Assembly (NCBI GenBank): GCA_024529925.1
Contig: JAFEUB010000968.1
Coordinates: 1,703,501 to 1,767,500, forward strand
Reading direction: 5' to 3'
Source of the DNA: Ophthalmolycus amberensis
Lineage: Eukaryota; Chordata; Actinopteri; Perciformes; Zoarcidae
Length of the DNA: 64,000 nucleotides
Shown piece by piece: positions 12,601-25,319 of the stretch (position 1 is the first letter of the stretch; each line of letters opens with the position of its first letter). Made by a program: the position numbers and the translations under genes. Below the pieces are notes generated by a model, which saw nothing but the letters and a program-made list of their open reading frames with translations, ran no database searches and was not told the DNA's origin.

Positions 12601-15540
12601 AAAAACGGTCATAGTATAGCATGTCGGAAAAAGTCATAGTATAGCATGTCGAAAAAAGTCATAGTATAGCATGTCGAAAAAAGTCTAAAACGGTCATAGT
12701 ATAGCATGTCGAAAAAAGTCATAGTATAGCATGTCGAAAAAAGTCATAGTATAGCATGTCGAAAAAAGTCTCAAACGGTCATAGTATAGCATGTCGAAAA
12801 AAGTCATAGTATAGCATGTCAATAAAAGTCAAAAACGGTCATAGTATAGCATGTCGAAAAAAGTCAAAAACGGTCATAGTATAGCATGTCGAAAAAAGTC
12901 ATAGTATAGCATGTCGAAAAAAGTCATAGTATAGCATGTCGAAAAAAGTCTCAAACGGTCATAGTATAGCATGTCGGAAAAAGTCATCGTATAGCATGTC
13001 GGAAAAAGTCATAGTATAGCATGTCGAAAAAAGTCTAAAACGGTCATAGTATAGCATGTCGGAAAAAGTCATAGTATAGCATGTCGAAAAAAGTCATAGT
13101 ATAGCATGTCGAAAAAAGTCTCAAACGGTCATAGTATAGCATGTCGAAAAAAGTCTCACGGTCATAGTATAGCATGTCGAAAAAAGTCATAGTATAGCAT
13201 GTCAATAAAAGTCAAAAACGGTCATAGTATAGCATGTCGAAAAAAGTCAAAAACGGTCATAGTATAGCATGTCGAAAAAAGTCTCAAACGGTCATAGTAT
13301 AGCATGTCGAAAACGGTCATAGTATAGCATGTCGAAAACGGTCATAGTATAGCATGTCGAAAACGGTCATAGTATAGCATGTCGAAAAAAGTCTCAAACG
13401 GTCATAGTATAGCATGTCGAAAAAAGTCATAGTATAGCATGTCAATAAAAGTCAAAAACGGTCATAGTATAGCATGTCGAAAAAAGTCAAAAACGGTCAT
13501 AGTATAGCATGTCGAAAAAAGTCTCAAACGGTCATAGTATAGCATGTCGACAAAAGTCATGGTATAGCATGTCGAAAAAAGTCATAGTATAGCATGTCGA
13601 AAAAAGTCATAGTATAGCATGTCGAAAAAAGTCAAAAACGGTCATAGTATAGCATGTCGAAAAAAATCTAAAACGGTCATAGTATGGCATGTCAAAAACG
13701 GTCATAGTATAGCATGTCGGAAAAAGTCATAGTATAGCATGTCGAAAAAAGTCATAGTATAGCATGTCGAAAAAAGTCTAAAACGGTAATAGTATAGCAT
13801 GTCGAAAAAAGTCATAGTATAGCATGTCGAAAAAAGTCATAGTATAGCATGTCGAAAAAAGTCTCAAACCGTCATAGTATAGCATGTCGAAAAAAGTCAT
13901 AGTATAGCATGTCGAAAAAAGTCTAAAACGGTCATAGTATAGCATGTCGAAAAAAGTCATAGTATAGCATGTCGAAAAAAGTCATAGTATAGCATGTCAA
14001 AAAAAGTCTCAAACGGTCATAGTATAGCATGTCGAAAAAAGTCTCACGGTCATAGTATAGCATGTCGAAAAAAGTCATAGTATAGCATGTCGAAAAAAGT
14101 CAGAGTATAGCATGTCGAAAAAAGTCATAGTATAGCATGTCGAAAAAAGTCATAGTATAGCATGTCAAAAAAAGTCTAAAACGGTCATAGTATGGCATGT
14201 CAAAAACGGTCATAGTATAGCATGTCGGAAAAAGTCATAGTATAGCATGTCGAAAAAAGTCATAGTATAGCATGTCGAAAAAAGTCTAAAACGGTCATAG
14301 TATAGCATGTCGAAAAAAGTCATAGTATAGCATGTCGAAAAAAGTCAAAAACGGTCATAGTATAGCATGTCGAAAAAAGTCTCAAACGGTCATAGTATAG
14401 CATGTCGAAAAAAGTCATGGTATAGCATGTCGAAAAAAGTCATAGTATAGCATGTCGAAAAAAGTCATAGTATAGCATGTCGAAAAAAGTCATAGTATAG
14501 CATGTCCAAAACGGTCATAGTATAGCATGTCCAAAACGGTCACAGTATAGCATGTCGAAAAAAGTCATAGTATAGCATGTCGAAAAAAGTCATAGTATAG
14601 CATGTCAAAAAAAGTCAAAAACGGTCATAGTATGGCATGTCAAAAACGGTCATAGTATAGCATGTCGGAAAAAGTCACAGTATAGCATGTCGAAAAAAGT
14701 CAAAAACGCTCAGAGTATAGCATGTCGAAAAAAGTCATAGTATAGCATGTCAAAAAAAGTCATAGTATAGCATGTCGAAAAAAGTCAAAAACGGTCATAG
14801 TATAGCATGTCGAAAAAAATCTAAAACGGTCATAGTATGGCATGTCAAAAACGGTCATAGTATAGCATGTCGGAAAAAGTCATAGTATAGCATGTCGAAA
14901 AAAGTCATAGTATAGCATGTCGAAAAAAGTCTAAAACGGTAATAGTATAGCATGTCGAAAAAAGTCATAGTATAGCATGTCGAAAAAAGTCATAGTATAG
15001 CATGTCGAAAAAAGTCTAAAACGGTCATAGTATAGCATGTCGAAAAAAGTCATAGTATAGCATGTCGAAAAAAGTCATAGTATAGCATGTCAAAAAAAGT
15101 CTCAAACGGTCATAGTATAGCATGTCGAAAAAAGTCATAGTATAGCATGTCGAAAAAAGTCATAGTATAGCATGTCGAAAAAAGTCATAGTATAGCATGT
15201 CGAAAAAAGTCATAGTATAGCATGTCCAAAACGGTCATAGTATAGCATGTCCAAAACGGTCACAGTATAGCATGTCGAAAAAAGTCATAGTATAGCATGT
15301 CGAAAAAAGTCATAGTATAGCATGTCGAAAAAAGTCATAGTATAGCATGTCGAAAAAAGTCTAAAACGGTCATAGTATAGCATGTCGAAAAATATCTAAA
15401 ACGGTCATAGTATGGCATGTCAAAGACGGTCATAGTATAGCATGTCGAAAACAGTCAAAAACGGTCATAGTATAGCATGTCGAACAAAGTCTCAAGCGGT
15501 CATTGCATAGCATGTCGAAAAAAGTCAAAAACGGTCATAG
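9666..15540 (+). repeat. Array block A (left, module-free)
   Basis: This is the longest left block without an interrupting module. It is rich in GAAAACGGTCACAG units (10,300-10,440 and 11,160-11,280), which are rarer to the right. A 1952-bp internal duplication is visible: the diagnostic GTTGGAAAAAAGTCTC variant is at 10,501 and again at 12,453, with matching neighbours. It ends in an aberrant run (GTCGAACAAAGTCTCAAGCGG, CATTGCATAGC) that is copied before every 470-bp module. Confidence 0.85.
9674..9705. repeat. Perfect hairpin at the first satellite unit
   Basis: TTTTTTCGACAT (9674-9685) and ATGTCGAAAAAA (9694-9705) are perfect 12-bp inverted arms around the 8-base loop AGTATAGC. The right arm plus loop is the core of the repeat unit that is then amplified through 36,428. 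The left arm occurs only here. Confidence 0.9.
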
Positions 15541-16010
15541 CGTTAACGGTCAAACGATCATATGAAAGCCATTCAATCACGAGACTTCAATAGAATTTCA
15601 CAATCATTTATTACACATTGTACAAATTTGAATGGTGCAACGTCTTTGGCAAATCGACTCCATCTTGAAGAAAGACAATCAAGGGCTGGGGGCGACCGTG
15701 GCTCACTGGGTTAAGAGGGTCGTCTGGGAACCGGAAGGTCAACAGTTCGATCCCCGACTGGGACGTGTCACGTGTCGAAGTGTACCTGAGCAATACACTG
15801 AACCCCCGGCTCCCCGGGCGCCGATCAATGGCAGCCCACTGGTCCCTATATACAGGGATGGGTCAAATGCAGTCGTCAAATTTCGTGTATATGACAATAA
15901 AAATGGTTTCTTCTTCTTCTGATGATGCTGAGGTCGGATAAGGCATAATCCCGCTGGAGTCCAGTCACTGGTCGTGGTGTTGATGAAGGGAGTTGATGCA
16001 GAGTTATAAA
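15541..16010 (+). repeat. 470-bp module copy 1 (with SINE)
   Basis: Non-satellite DNA interrupts the array between CGGTCATAG and CGGTCATAG. It runs from CGTTAACGGTCAAACGATC to GATGCAGAGTTATAAA. The left part contains TTTATTACACATTGTACAAA and the right part GGATAAGGCATAATCCC, both shared with the edge fold-back (9491-9666). A SINE is inserted after AAGGGCTGG. Confidence 0.95.
15690..15922 (+). mobile_element. tRNA-derived SINE, copy 1
   Basis: The head carries an A-box TGGCTCACTGG (15699-15709) and a B-box AGTTCGATCCC (15744-15754). The body contains CGTGTCGAAGTGTACCTGAG and CAATACACTGAACCCCCGG. The tail is ATGGGTCAAATGCAG, then ATATGACAATAAAAATGG and a (TTC)n end. This matches the layout of teleost tRNA-derived SINEs. 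Comparison with the empty site at 9575-9590 (AAGGGCTGGTGATGCTGAGG) defines the insertion, and no clear target-site duplication is visible. The open frames spanning it are incidental. Confidence 0.88.
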
Positions 16011-18536
16011 CGGTCATAGTATAGCATGTCGAAAAAAGTCAAAAACGGTCATAGTATGGCATGTCGAAAACGGTCATAGTATAGCATGTCGAAAAAGGTC
16101 ATAGTATAGTATGTCGAAAAATGTCGAAAACGGTCATAGTATAGCATGTCGGAAAAAGTCACAGTATAGCATGTCGAAAAAAGTCAAAAACGGTCAGAGT
16201 ATAGCATGTCGAAAAAAGTCATAGTATAGCATGTCAAAAAAAGTCATAGTATAGCATGTCGAAAAAAGTCAAAAACGGTCATAGTATAGCATGTCGAAAA
16301 AAATCTAAAACGGTCATAGTATGGCATGTCAAAAACGGTCATAGTATAGCATGTCGGAAAAAGTCATAGTATAGCATGTCGAAAAAAGTCATAGTATAGC
16401 ATGTCGAAAAAAGTCTCAAACCGTCATAGTATAGCATGTCGAAAAAAGTCATAGTATAGCATGTCGAAAAAAGTCTAAAACGGTCATAGTATAGCATGTC
16501 GAAAAAAGTCATAGTATAGCATGTCGAAAAAAGTCATAGTATAGCATGTCAAAAAAAGTCTCAAACGGTCATAGTATAGCATGTCGAAAAAAGTCTCACG
16601 GTCATAGTATAGCATGTCGAAAAAAGTCATAGTATAGCATGTCGAAAAAAGTCAGAGTATAGCATGTCGAAAAAAGTCATAGTATAGCATGTCGAAAAAA
16701 GTCATAGTATAGCATGTCAAAAAAAGTCTAAAACGGTCATAGTATGGCATGTCAAAAACGGTCATAGTATAGCATGTCGGAAAAAGTCATAGTATAGCAT
16801 GTCGAAAAAAGTCATAGTATAGCATGTCGAAAAAAGTCTAAAACGGTCATAGTATAGCATGTCGAAAAAAGTCATAGTATAGCATGTCGAAAAAAGTCAT
16901 AGTATAGCATGTCGAAAAAAGTCTCAAACGGTCATAGTATAGCATGTCGAAAAAAGTCATAGTATAGCATGTCAATAAAAGTCAAAAACGGTCATAGTAT
17001 AGCATGTCGAAAAAAGTCAAAAACGGTCATAGTATAGCATGTCGAAAAAAGTCTCAAACGGTCATAGTATAGCATGTCGAAAAAAGTCATGGTATAGCAT
17101 GTCGAAAAAAGTCATAGTATAGCATGTCGAAAAAAGTCATAGTATAGCATGTCGAAAAAAGTCATAGTATAGCATGTCCAAAACGGTCATAGTATAGCAT
17201 GTCCAAAACGGTCACAGTATAGCATGTCGAAAAAAGTCATAGTATAGCATGTCGAAAAAAGTCATAGTATAGCATGTCAAAAAAAGTCTAAAACGGTCAT
17301 AGTATGGCATGTCAAAAACGGTCATAGTATAGCATGTCGGAAAAAGTCACAGTATAGCATGTCGAAAAAAGTCAAAAACGCTCAGAGTATAGCATGTCGA
17401 AAAAAGTCATAGTATAGCATGTCGAAAAAAGTCATAGTATAGCATGTCGAAAAAAGTCAAAAACGGTCATAGTATAGCATGTCGAAAAAATCTAAAACGG
17501 TCATAGTATGGCATGTCAAAAACGGTCATAGTATAGCATGTCGGAAAAAGTCATAGTATAGCATGTCGAAAAAAGTCATAGTATAGCATGTCGAAAAAAG
17601 TCTAAAACGGTAATAGTATAGCATGTCGAAAAAAGTCATAGTATAGCATGTCGAAAAAAGTCATAGTATAGCATGTCGAAAAAAGTCTCAAACCGTCATA
17701 GTATAGCATGTCGAAAAAAGTCATAGTATAGCATGTCGAAAAAAGTCTAAAACGGTCATAGTATAGCATGTCGAAAAAAGTCATAGTATAGCATGTCGAA
17801 AAAAGTCATAGTATAGCATGTCAAAAAAAGTCTCAAACGGTCATAGTATAGCATGTCGAAAAAAGTCATAGTATAGCATGTCGAAAAAAGTCAAAAACGG
17901 TCATAGTATAGCATGTCGAAAAAAGTCTCAAACGGTCATAGTATAGCATGTCGAAAAAAGTCATAGTATAGCATGTCGAAAAAAGTCATAGTATAGCATG
18001 TCGAAAAAAGTCATAGTATAGCATGTCGAAAAAAGTCATAGTATAGCATGTCCAAAACGGTCATAGTATAGCATGTCCAAAACGGTCACAGTATAGCATG
18101 TCGAAAAAAGTCATAGTATAGCATGTCGAAAAAAGTCATAGTATAGCATGTCAAAAAAAGTCAAAAACGGTCATAGTATGGCATGTCGGAAAAAGTCACA
18201 GTATAGCATGTCGAAAAAAGTCTAAAACGGTCAGAGTATAGCATGTCGAAAAAAGTCATAGTATAGCATGTCGAAAAAAGTCATAGTATAGCATGTCGAA
18301 AAAAGTCATAGTATAGCATGTCGAAAAAAGTCATAGTATAGCATGTCGAAAAAAGTCTAAAACGGTCATAGTATAGCATGTCGAAAAATATCTAAAACGG
18401 TCATAGTATGGCATGTCAAAGACGGTCATAGTATAGCATGTCGAAAACAGTCAAAAACGGTCATAGTATAGCATGTCGAACAAAGTCTCAAGCGGTCATT
18501 GCATAGCATGTCGAAAAAAGTCTAAAACGGTCATAG

Positions 18537-19006
18537 CGTTAACGGTCAAACGATCATATGAAAGCCATTCAATCACGAGACTTCAATAGAATTTCACAAT
18601 CATTTATTACACATTGTACAAATTTGAATGGTGCAACGTCTTTGGCAAATCGACTCCATCTTGAAGAAAGACAATCAAGGGCTGGGGGCGACCGTGGCTC
18701 ACTGGGTTAAGAGGGTCGTCTGGGAACCGGAAGGTCAACAGTTCGATCCCCGACTGGGACGTGTCACGTGTCGAAGTGTACCTGAGCAATACACTGAACC
18801 CCCGGCTCCCCGGGCGCCGATCAATGGCAGCCCACTGGTCCCTATATACAGGGATGGGTCAAATGCAGTCGTCAAATTTCGTGTATATGACAATAAAAAT
18901 GGTTTCTTCTTCTTCTGATGATGCTGAGGTCGGATAAGGCATAATCCCGCTGGAGTCCAGTCACTGGTCGTGGTGTTGATGAAGGGAGTTGATGCAGAGT
19001 TATAAA
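18537..19006 (+). repeat. 470-bp module copy 2 (with SINE)
   Basis: By eye identical to copy 1 and exactly 2996 bp further on. It is preceded by the same aberrant satellite run (GTCGAACAAAGTCTCAAGCGG). Confidence 0.95.
18686..18918 (+). mobile_element. tRNA-derived SINE, copy 2
   Basis: Same SINE at the same site as copy 1, so it was multiplied by duplication of the host module and not by new retrotransposition. Confidence 0.88.
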
Positions 19007-20230
19007 CGGTCATAGTATAGCATGTCGAAAAAAGTCAAAAACGGTCATAGTATGGCATGTCGAAAACGGTCATAGTATAGCATGTCGAAAAAAGGTCATA
19101 GTATAGCATGTCGAAAAAAGTCTAAAACGGTCATAGTATAGCATGTCGAAAAAAGTCATAGTATAGCATGTCGAAAAAAGTCATAGTATAGCATGTCAAA
19201 AAAGTCTCAAACGGTCATAGTATAGCATGTCGAAAAAAGTCATAGTATAGCATGTCGAAAAAAGTCAAAAACGGTCATAGTATAGCATGTCGAAAAAAGT
19301 CTCAAACGGTCATAGTATAGCATGTCGAAAAAAGTCATAGTATAGCATGTCGAAAAAAGTCATAGTATAGCATGTCGAAAAAAGTCATAGTATAGCATGT
19401 CGAAAAAAGTCATAGTATAGCATGTCCAAAACGGTCATAGTATAGCATGTCCAAAACGGTCACAGTATAGCATGTCGAAAAAAGTCATAGTATAGCATGT
19501 CGAAAAAAGTCATAGTATAGCATGTCAAAAAAAGTCAAAAACGGTCATAGTATGGCATGTCGGAAAAAGTCACAGTATAGCATGTCGAAAAAAGTCTAAA
19601 ACGGTCAGAGTATAGCATGTCGAAAAAAGTCATAGTATAGCATGTCGAAAAAAGTCATAGTATAGCATGTCGAAAAAAGTCATAGTATAGCATGTCGAAA
19701 AAAGTCATAGTATAGCATGTCGAAAAAAGTCATAGTATAGCATGTCGAAAAAAGTCATAGTATAGCATGTCGAAAAAAGTCATAGTATAGCATGTCCAAA
19801 ACGGTCATAGTATAGCATGTCCAAAACGGTCACAGTATAGCATGTCGAAAAAAGTCATAGTATAGCATGTCGAAAAAAGTCATAGTATAGCATGTCAAAA
19901 AAAGTCAAAAACGGTCATAGTATGGCATGTCGGAAAAAGTCACAGTATAGCATGTCGAAAAAAGTCTAAAACGGTCAGAGTATAGCATGTCGAAAAAAGT
20001 CATAGTATAGCATGTCGAAAAAAGTCATAGTATAGCATGTCGAAAAAAGTCTAAAACGGTCATAGTATAGCATGTCGAAAAATATCTAAAACGGTCATAG
20101 TATGGCATGTCAAAGACGGTCATAGTATAGCATGTCGAAAACAGTCAAAAACGGTCATAGTATAGCATGTCGAACAAAGTCTCAAGCGGTCATTGCATAG
20201 CATGTCGAAAAAAGTCTAAAACGGTCATAG

Positions 20231-20700
20231 CGTTAACGGTCAAACGATCATATGAAAGCCATTCAATCACGAGACTTCAATAGAATTTCACAATCATTTA
20301 TTACACATTGTACAAATTTGAATGGTGCAACGTCTTTGGCAAATCGACTCCATCTTGAAGAAAGACAATCAAGGGCTGGGGGCGACCGTGGCTCACTGGG
20401 TTAAGAGGGTCGTCTGGGAACCGGAAGGTCAACAGTTCGATCCCCGACTGGGACGTGTCACGTGTCGAAGTGTACCTGAGCAATACACTGAACCCCCGGC
20501 TCCCCGGGCGCCGATCAATGGCAGCCCACTGGTCCCTATATACAGGGATGGGTCAAATGCAGTCGTCAAATTTCGTGTATATGACAATAAAAATGGTTTC
20601 TTCTTCTTCTGATGATGCTGAGGTCGGATAAGGCATAATCCCGCTGGAGTCCAGTCACTGGTCGTGGTGTTGATGAAGGGAGTTGATGCAGAGTTATAAA
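20231..20700 (+). repeat. 470-bp module copy 3 (with SINE)
   Basis: By eye identical to copies 1 and 2, 1694 bp after copy 2. The same 1694-bp spacing recurs between copies 4 and 5. Confidence 0.95.
20380..20612 (+). mobile_element. tRNA-derived SINE, copy 3
   Basis: Same insertion as in the other modules: A-box, B-box and (TTC)n tail intact. Confidence 0.88.
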
Positions 20701-22400
20701 CGGTCATAGTATAGCATGTCGAAAAAAGTCAAAAACGGTCATAGTATGGCATGTCGAAAACGGTCATAGTATAGCATGTCGAAAAAGGTCATAGTATAGC
20801 ATGTCAAAAAAAGTCTAAAACGGTCATAGTATAGTATGTCGAAAACGGTCATAGTATAGCATGTCGAAAACGGTCATAGTATAGCATGTCAAAAACGGTC
20901 ATAGTATAGCATGTCGAAAAAAGTCTCAAACGGTCATAGTATAGCATGTCGAAAAAAGTCATAGTATAGCATGTCGAAAACGGTCATAGTATAGCATGTC
21001 GAAAACGGTCATAGTATAGCATGTCGAAAAAGTCATTGGATAGCATGTCGAAAACGGTCATAGTATAGCAAGTCATAGTAAAGTCTAAAACGGTCATAGT
21101 ATAGTATGTCGAAAACGGTCATAGTATAGCATGTCGAAAACAGTCTTAGTATAGCATGTCGAAAACGGGTCATAGTATAGGATGTCGAAAAAAGTCATAG
21201 TATAGCATGTCGAAAAAGGTCATAGTATAGTATGTCGAAAAAAGTCTCAAACGGTCACAGTATAGCATGTCGAAAAAGTCATAGTATAGCATGTCGAAAA
21301 AAGTCATAGTATAGCATGTCGAAAAAAGTCATAGTATAGCATGTCGAAAAAAGTCAAAAACGGTCATAGTATAGCATGTCAAAAACGGTCATAGTATGGC
21401 ATGTCAAAAACGGTCATAGTATAGCATGTCGGAAAAAGTCATAGTATAGCATGTCGAAAAAAGTCATAGTATAGCATGTCGAAAAAAGTCTAAAACGGTA
21501 ATAGTATAGCATGTCGAAAAAAGTCATAGTATAGCATGTCGAAAAAAGTCATAGTATAGCATGTCGAAAAAAGTCTCAAACCGTCATAGTATAGCATGTC
21601 GAAAAAAGTCATAGTATAGCATGTCGAAAAAAGTCTAAAACGGTCATAGTATAGCATGTCGAAAAAAGTCATAGTATAGCATGTCGAAAAAAGTCATAGT
21701 ATAGCATGTCAAAAAAAGTCTCAAACGGTCATAGTATAGCATGTCGAAAAAAGTCATAGTATAGCATGTCGAAAAAAGTCAAAAACGGTCATAGTATAGC
21801 ATGTCGAAAAAAGTCTCAAACGGTCATAGTATAGCATGTCGAAAAAAGTCATAGTATAGCATGTCGAAAAAAGTCATAGTATAGCATGTCGAAAAAAGTC
21901 ATAGTATAGCATGTCGAAAAAAGTCATAGTATAGCATGTCCAAAACGGTCATAGTATAGCATGTCCAAAACGGTCACAGTATAGCATGTCGAAAAAAGTC
22001 ATAGTATAGCATGTCGAAAAAAAGTCATAGTATAGCATGTCAAAAAAAGTCAAAAACGGTCATAGTATGGCATGTCGGAAAAAGTCTAAAACGGTCAGAG
22101 TATAGCATGTCGAAAAAAGTCATAGTATAGCATGTCGAAAAAAGTCATAGTATAGCATGTCGAAAAAAGTCATAGTATAGCATGTCGAAAAAAGTCATAG
22201 TATAGCATGTCGAAAAAAGTCTAAAACGGTCATAGTATAGCATGTCGAAAAATATCTAAAACGGTCATAGTATGGCATGTCAAAGACGGTCATAGTATAG
22301 CATGTCGAAAACAGTCAAAAACGGTCATAGTATAGCATGTCGAACAAAGTCTCAAGCGGTCATTGCATAGCATGTCGAAAAAAGTCTAAAACGGTCATAG

Positions 22401-22870
22401 CGTTAACGGTCAAACGATCATATGAAAGCCATTCAATCACGAGACTTCAATAGAATTTCACAATCATTTATTACACATTGTACAAATTTGAATGGTGCAA
22501 CGTCTTTGGCAAATCGACTCCATCTTGAAGAAAGACAATCAAGGGCTGGGGGCGACCGTGGCTCACTGGGTTAAGAGGGTCGTCTGGGAACCGGAAGGTC
22601 AACAGTTCGATCCCCGACTGGGACGTGTCACGTGTCGAAGTGTACCTGAGCAATACACTGAACCCCCGGCTCCCCGGGCGCCGATCAATGGCAGCCCACT
22701 GGTCCCTATATACAGGGATGGGTCAAATGCAGTCGTCAAATTTCGTGTATATGACAATAAAAATGGTTTCTTCTTCTTCTGATGATGCTGAGGTCGGATA
22801 AGGCATAATCCCGCTGGAGTCCAGTCACTGGTCGTGGTGTTGATGAAGGGAGTTGATGCAGAGTTATAAA
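22401..22870 (+). repeat. 470-bp module copy 4 (with SINE)
   Basis: By eye identical to the other internal modules. It lies exactly 3864 bp after copy 2 and so marks the start of the second higher-order block. Confidence 0.95.
22550..22782 (+). mobile_element. tRNA-derived SINE, copy 4
   Basis: Same insertion as in the other modules. Confidence 0.88.
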
Positions 22871-24094
22871 CGGTCATAGTATAGCATGTCGAAAAAAGTC
22901 AAAAACGGTCATAGTATGGCATGTCGAAAACGGTCATAGTATAGCATGTCGAAAAAAGTCATAGTATAGCATGTCGAAAAAAGTCTAAAACGGTCATAGT
23001 ATAGCATGTCGAAAAAAGTCATAGTATAGCATGTCGAAAAAAGTCATAGTATAGCATGTCAAAAAAAGTCTCAAACGGTCATAGTATAGCATGTCGAAAA
23101 AAGTCATAGTATAGCATGTCGAAAAAAGTCAAAAACGGTCATAGTATAGCATGTCGAAAAAAGTCTCAAACGGTCATAGTATAGCATGTCGAAAAAAGTC
23201 ATAGTATAGCATGTCGAAAAAAGTCATAGTATAGCATGTCGAAAAAAGTCATAGTATAGCATGTCGAAAAAAGTCATAGTATAGCATGTCCAAAACGGTC
23301 ATAGTATAGCATGTCCAAAACGGTCACAGTATAGCATGTCGAAAAAAGTCATAGTATAGCATGTCGAAAAAAGTCATAGTATAGCATGTCAAAAAAAGTC
23401 AAAAACGGTCATAGTATGGCATGTCGGAAAAAGTCACAGTATAGCATGTCGAAAAAAGTCTAAAACGGTCAGAGTATAGCATGTCGAAAAAAGTCATAGT
23501 ATAGCATGTCGAAAAAAGTCATAGTATAGCATGTCGAAAAAAGTCATAGTATAGCATGTCGAAAAAAGTCATAGTATAGCATGTCGAAAAAAGTCATAGT
23601 ATAGCATGTCGAAAAAAGTCATAGTATAGCATGTCGAAAAAAGTCATAGTATAGCATGTCCAAAACGGTCATAGTATAGCATGTCCAAAACGGTCACAGT
23701 ATAGCATGTCGAAAAAAGTCATAGTATAGCATGTCGAAAAAAGTCATAGTATAGCATGTCAAAAAAAGTCAAAAACGGTCATAGTATGGCATGTCGGAAA
23801 AAGTCACAGTATAGCATGTCGAAAAAAGTCTAAAACGGTCAGAGTATAGCATGTCGAAAAAAGTCATAGTATAGCATGTCGAAAAAAGTCATAGTATAGC
23901 ATGTCGAAAAAAGTCTAAAACGGTCATAGTATAGCATGTCGAAAAATATCTAAAACGGTCATAGTATGGCATGTCAAAGACGGTCATAGTATAGCATGTC
24001 GAAAACAGTCAAAAACGGTCATAGTATAGCATGTCGAACAAAGTCTCAAGCGGTCATTGCATAGCATGTCGAAAAAAGTCTAAAACGGTCATAG

Positions 24095-24564
24095 CGTTAA
24101 CGGTCAAACGATCATATGAAAGCCATTCAATCACGAGACTTCAATAGAATTTCACAATCATTTATTACACATTGTACAAATTTGAATGGTGCAACGTCTT
24201 TGGCAAATCGACTCCATCTTGAAGAAAGACAATCAAGGGCTGGGGGCGACCGTGGCTCACTGGGTTAAGAGGGTCGTCTGGGAACCGGAAGGTCAACAGT
24301 TCGATCCCCGACTGGGACGTGTCACGTGTCGAAGTGTACCTGAGCAATACACTGAACCCCCGGCTCCCCGGGCGCCGATCAATGGCAGCCCACTGGTCCC
24401 TATATACAGGGATGGGTCAAATGCAGTCGTCAAATTTCGTGTATATGACAATAAAAATGGTTTCTTCTTCTTCTGATGATGCTGAGGTCGGATAAGGCAT
24501 AATCCCGCTGGAGTCCAGTCACTGGTCGTGGTGTTGATGAAGGGAGTTGATGCAGAGTTATAAA
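24095..24564 (+). repeat. 470-bp module copy 5 (with SINE)
   Basis: By eye identical to the other internal modules, exactly 3864 bp after copy 3. It is the last module; the array continues 11.9 kb to the right without one. Confidence 0.95.
24244..24476 (+). mobile_element. tRNA-derived SINE, copy 5
   Basis: Same insertion as in the other modules. Confidence 0.88.
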
Positions 24565-25319
24565 CGGTCATAGTATAGCATGTCGAAAAAAGTCAAAAAC
24601 GGTCATAGTATGGCATGTCGAAAACGGTCATAGTATAGCATGTCGAAAAAGGTCATAGTATAGCATGTCAAAAAAAGTCTAAAACGGTCATAGTATAGTA
24701 TGTCGAAAACGGTCATAGTATAGCATGTCGAAAACGGTCATAGTATAGCATGTCAAAAACGGTCATAGTATAGCATGTCGAAAAAAGTCTCAAACGGTCA
24801 TAGTATAGCATGTCGAAAAAAGTCATAGTATAGCATGTCGAAAACGGTCATAGTATAGCATGTCGAAAACGGTCATAGTATAGCATGTCGAAAAAAGTCA
24901 TTGGATAGCATGTCGAAAACGGTCATAGTATAGCAAGTCATAGTAAAGTCTAAAACGGTCATAGTATAGTATGTCGAAAACGGTCATAGTATAGCATGTC
25001 GAAAACAGTCTTAGTATAGCATGTCGAAAACGGGTCATAGTATAGGATGTCGAAAAAAGTCATAGTATAGCATGTCGAAAAAGGTCATAGTATAGTATGT
25101 CGAAAAAAGTCTCAAACGGTCACAGTATAGCATGTCGAAAAAAGTCATAGTATAGCATGTCGAAAAAAGTCATAGTATAGCATGTCGAAAAAAGTCAGTA
25201 TAGCATGTCGAAAAAAAGTCTCAAACGGTCATAGTATAGCATGTCGAAAAAAGTCAGAGTATAGCATGTCGAAAAAAGTCATAGTATAGCATGTCGAAAA
25301 AAGTCATAGTATAGCATGT

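Larger units (their letters stand above)
18537..21330 (+). repeat. Higher-order repeat block, copy 1 (3864-bp period)
   Basis: The order module, satellite run, module, satellite run here repeats 3864 bp later. Satellite stretches between modules match unit by unit, including the rare TATAGCAAGTCATAGTAAAG junction and CATTGGATAGC. A few single-base indels differ (for example GAAAAAAGGTC near 19,087 versus GAAAAAAGTC near 22,951). The match fades after about 21.3 kb. The right limit is approximate. Confidence 0.85.
22401..25195 (+). repeat. Higher-order repeat block, copy 2 (3864-bp period)
   Basis: Second copy of the block beginning at 18,537. After about 25.2 kb it departs from copy 1 into GTCAGTATAGC units. 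Limits are approximate because the flanking DNA is satellite too. Confidence 0.85.

Noticed and set aside
15690..15760. A true tRNA gene in the modules
   Set aside because: A- and B-boxes are present, but there is no acceptor stem pairing and the sequence continues into a SINE body with a TTC tail.
13778..24571. Recurrent 60-98 aa open frames inside the satellite and modules
   Set aside because: They are by-products of tandem units and of the SINE. The 25-bp period shifts frame each unit and a stop follows after a few units. There is no codon bias, and identical frames recur only because the DNA is duplicated.
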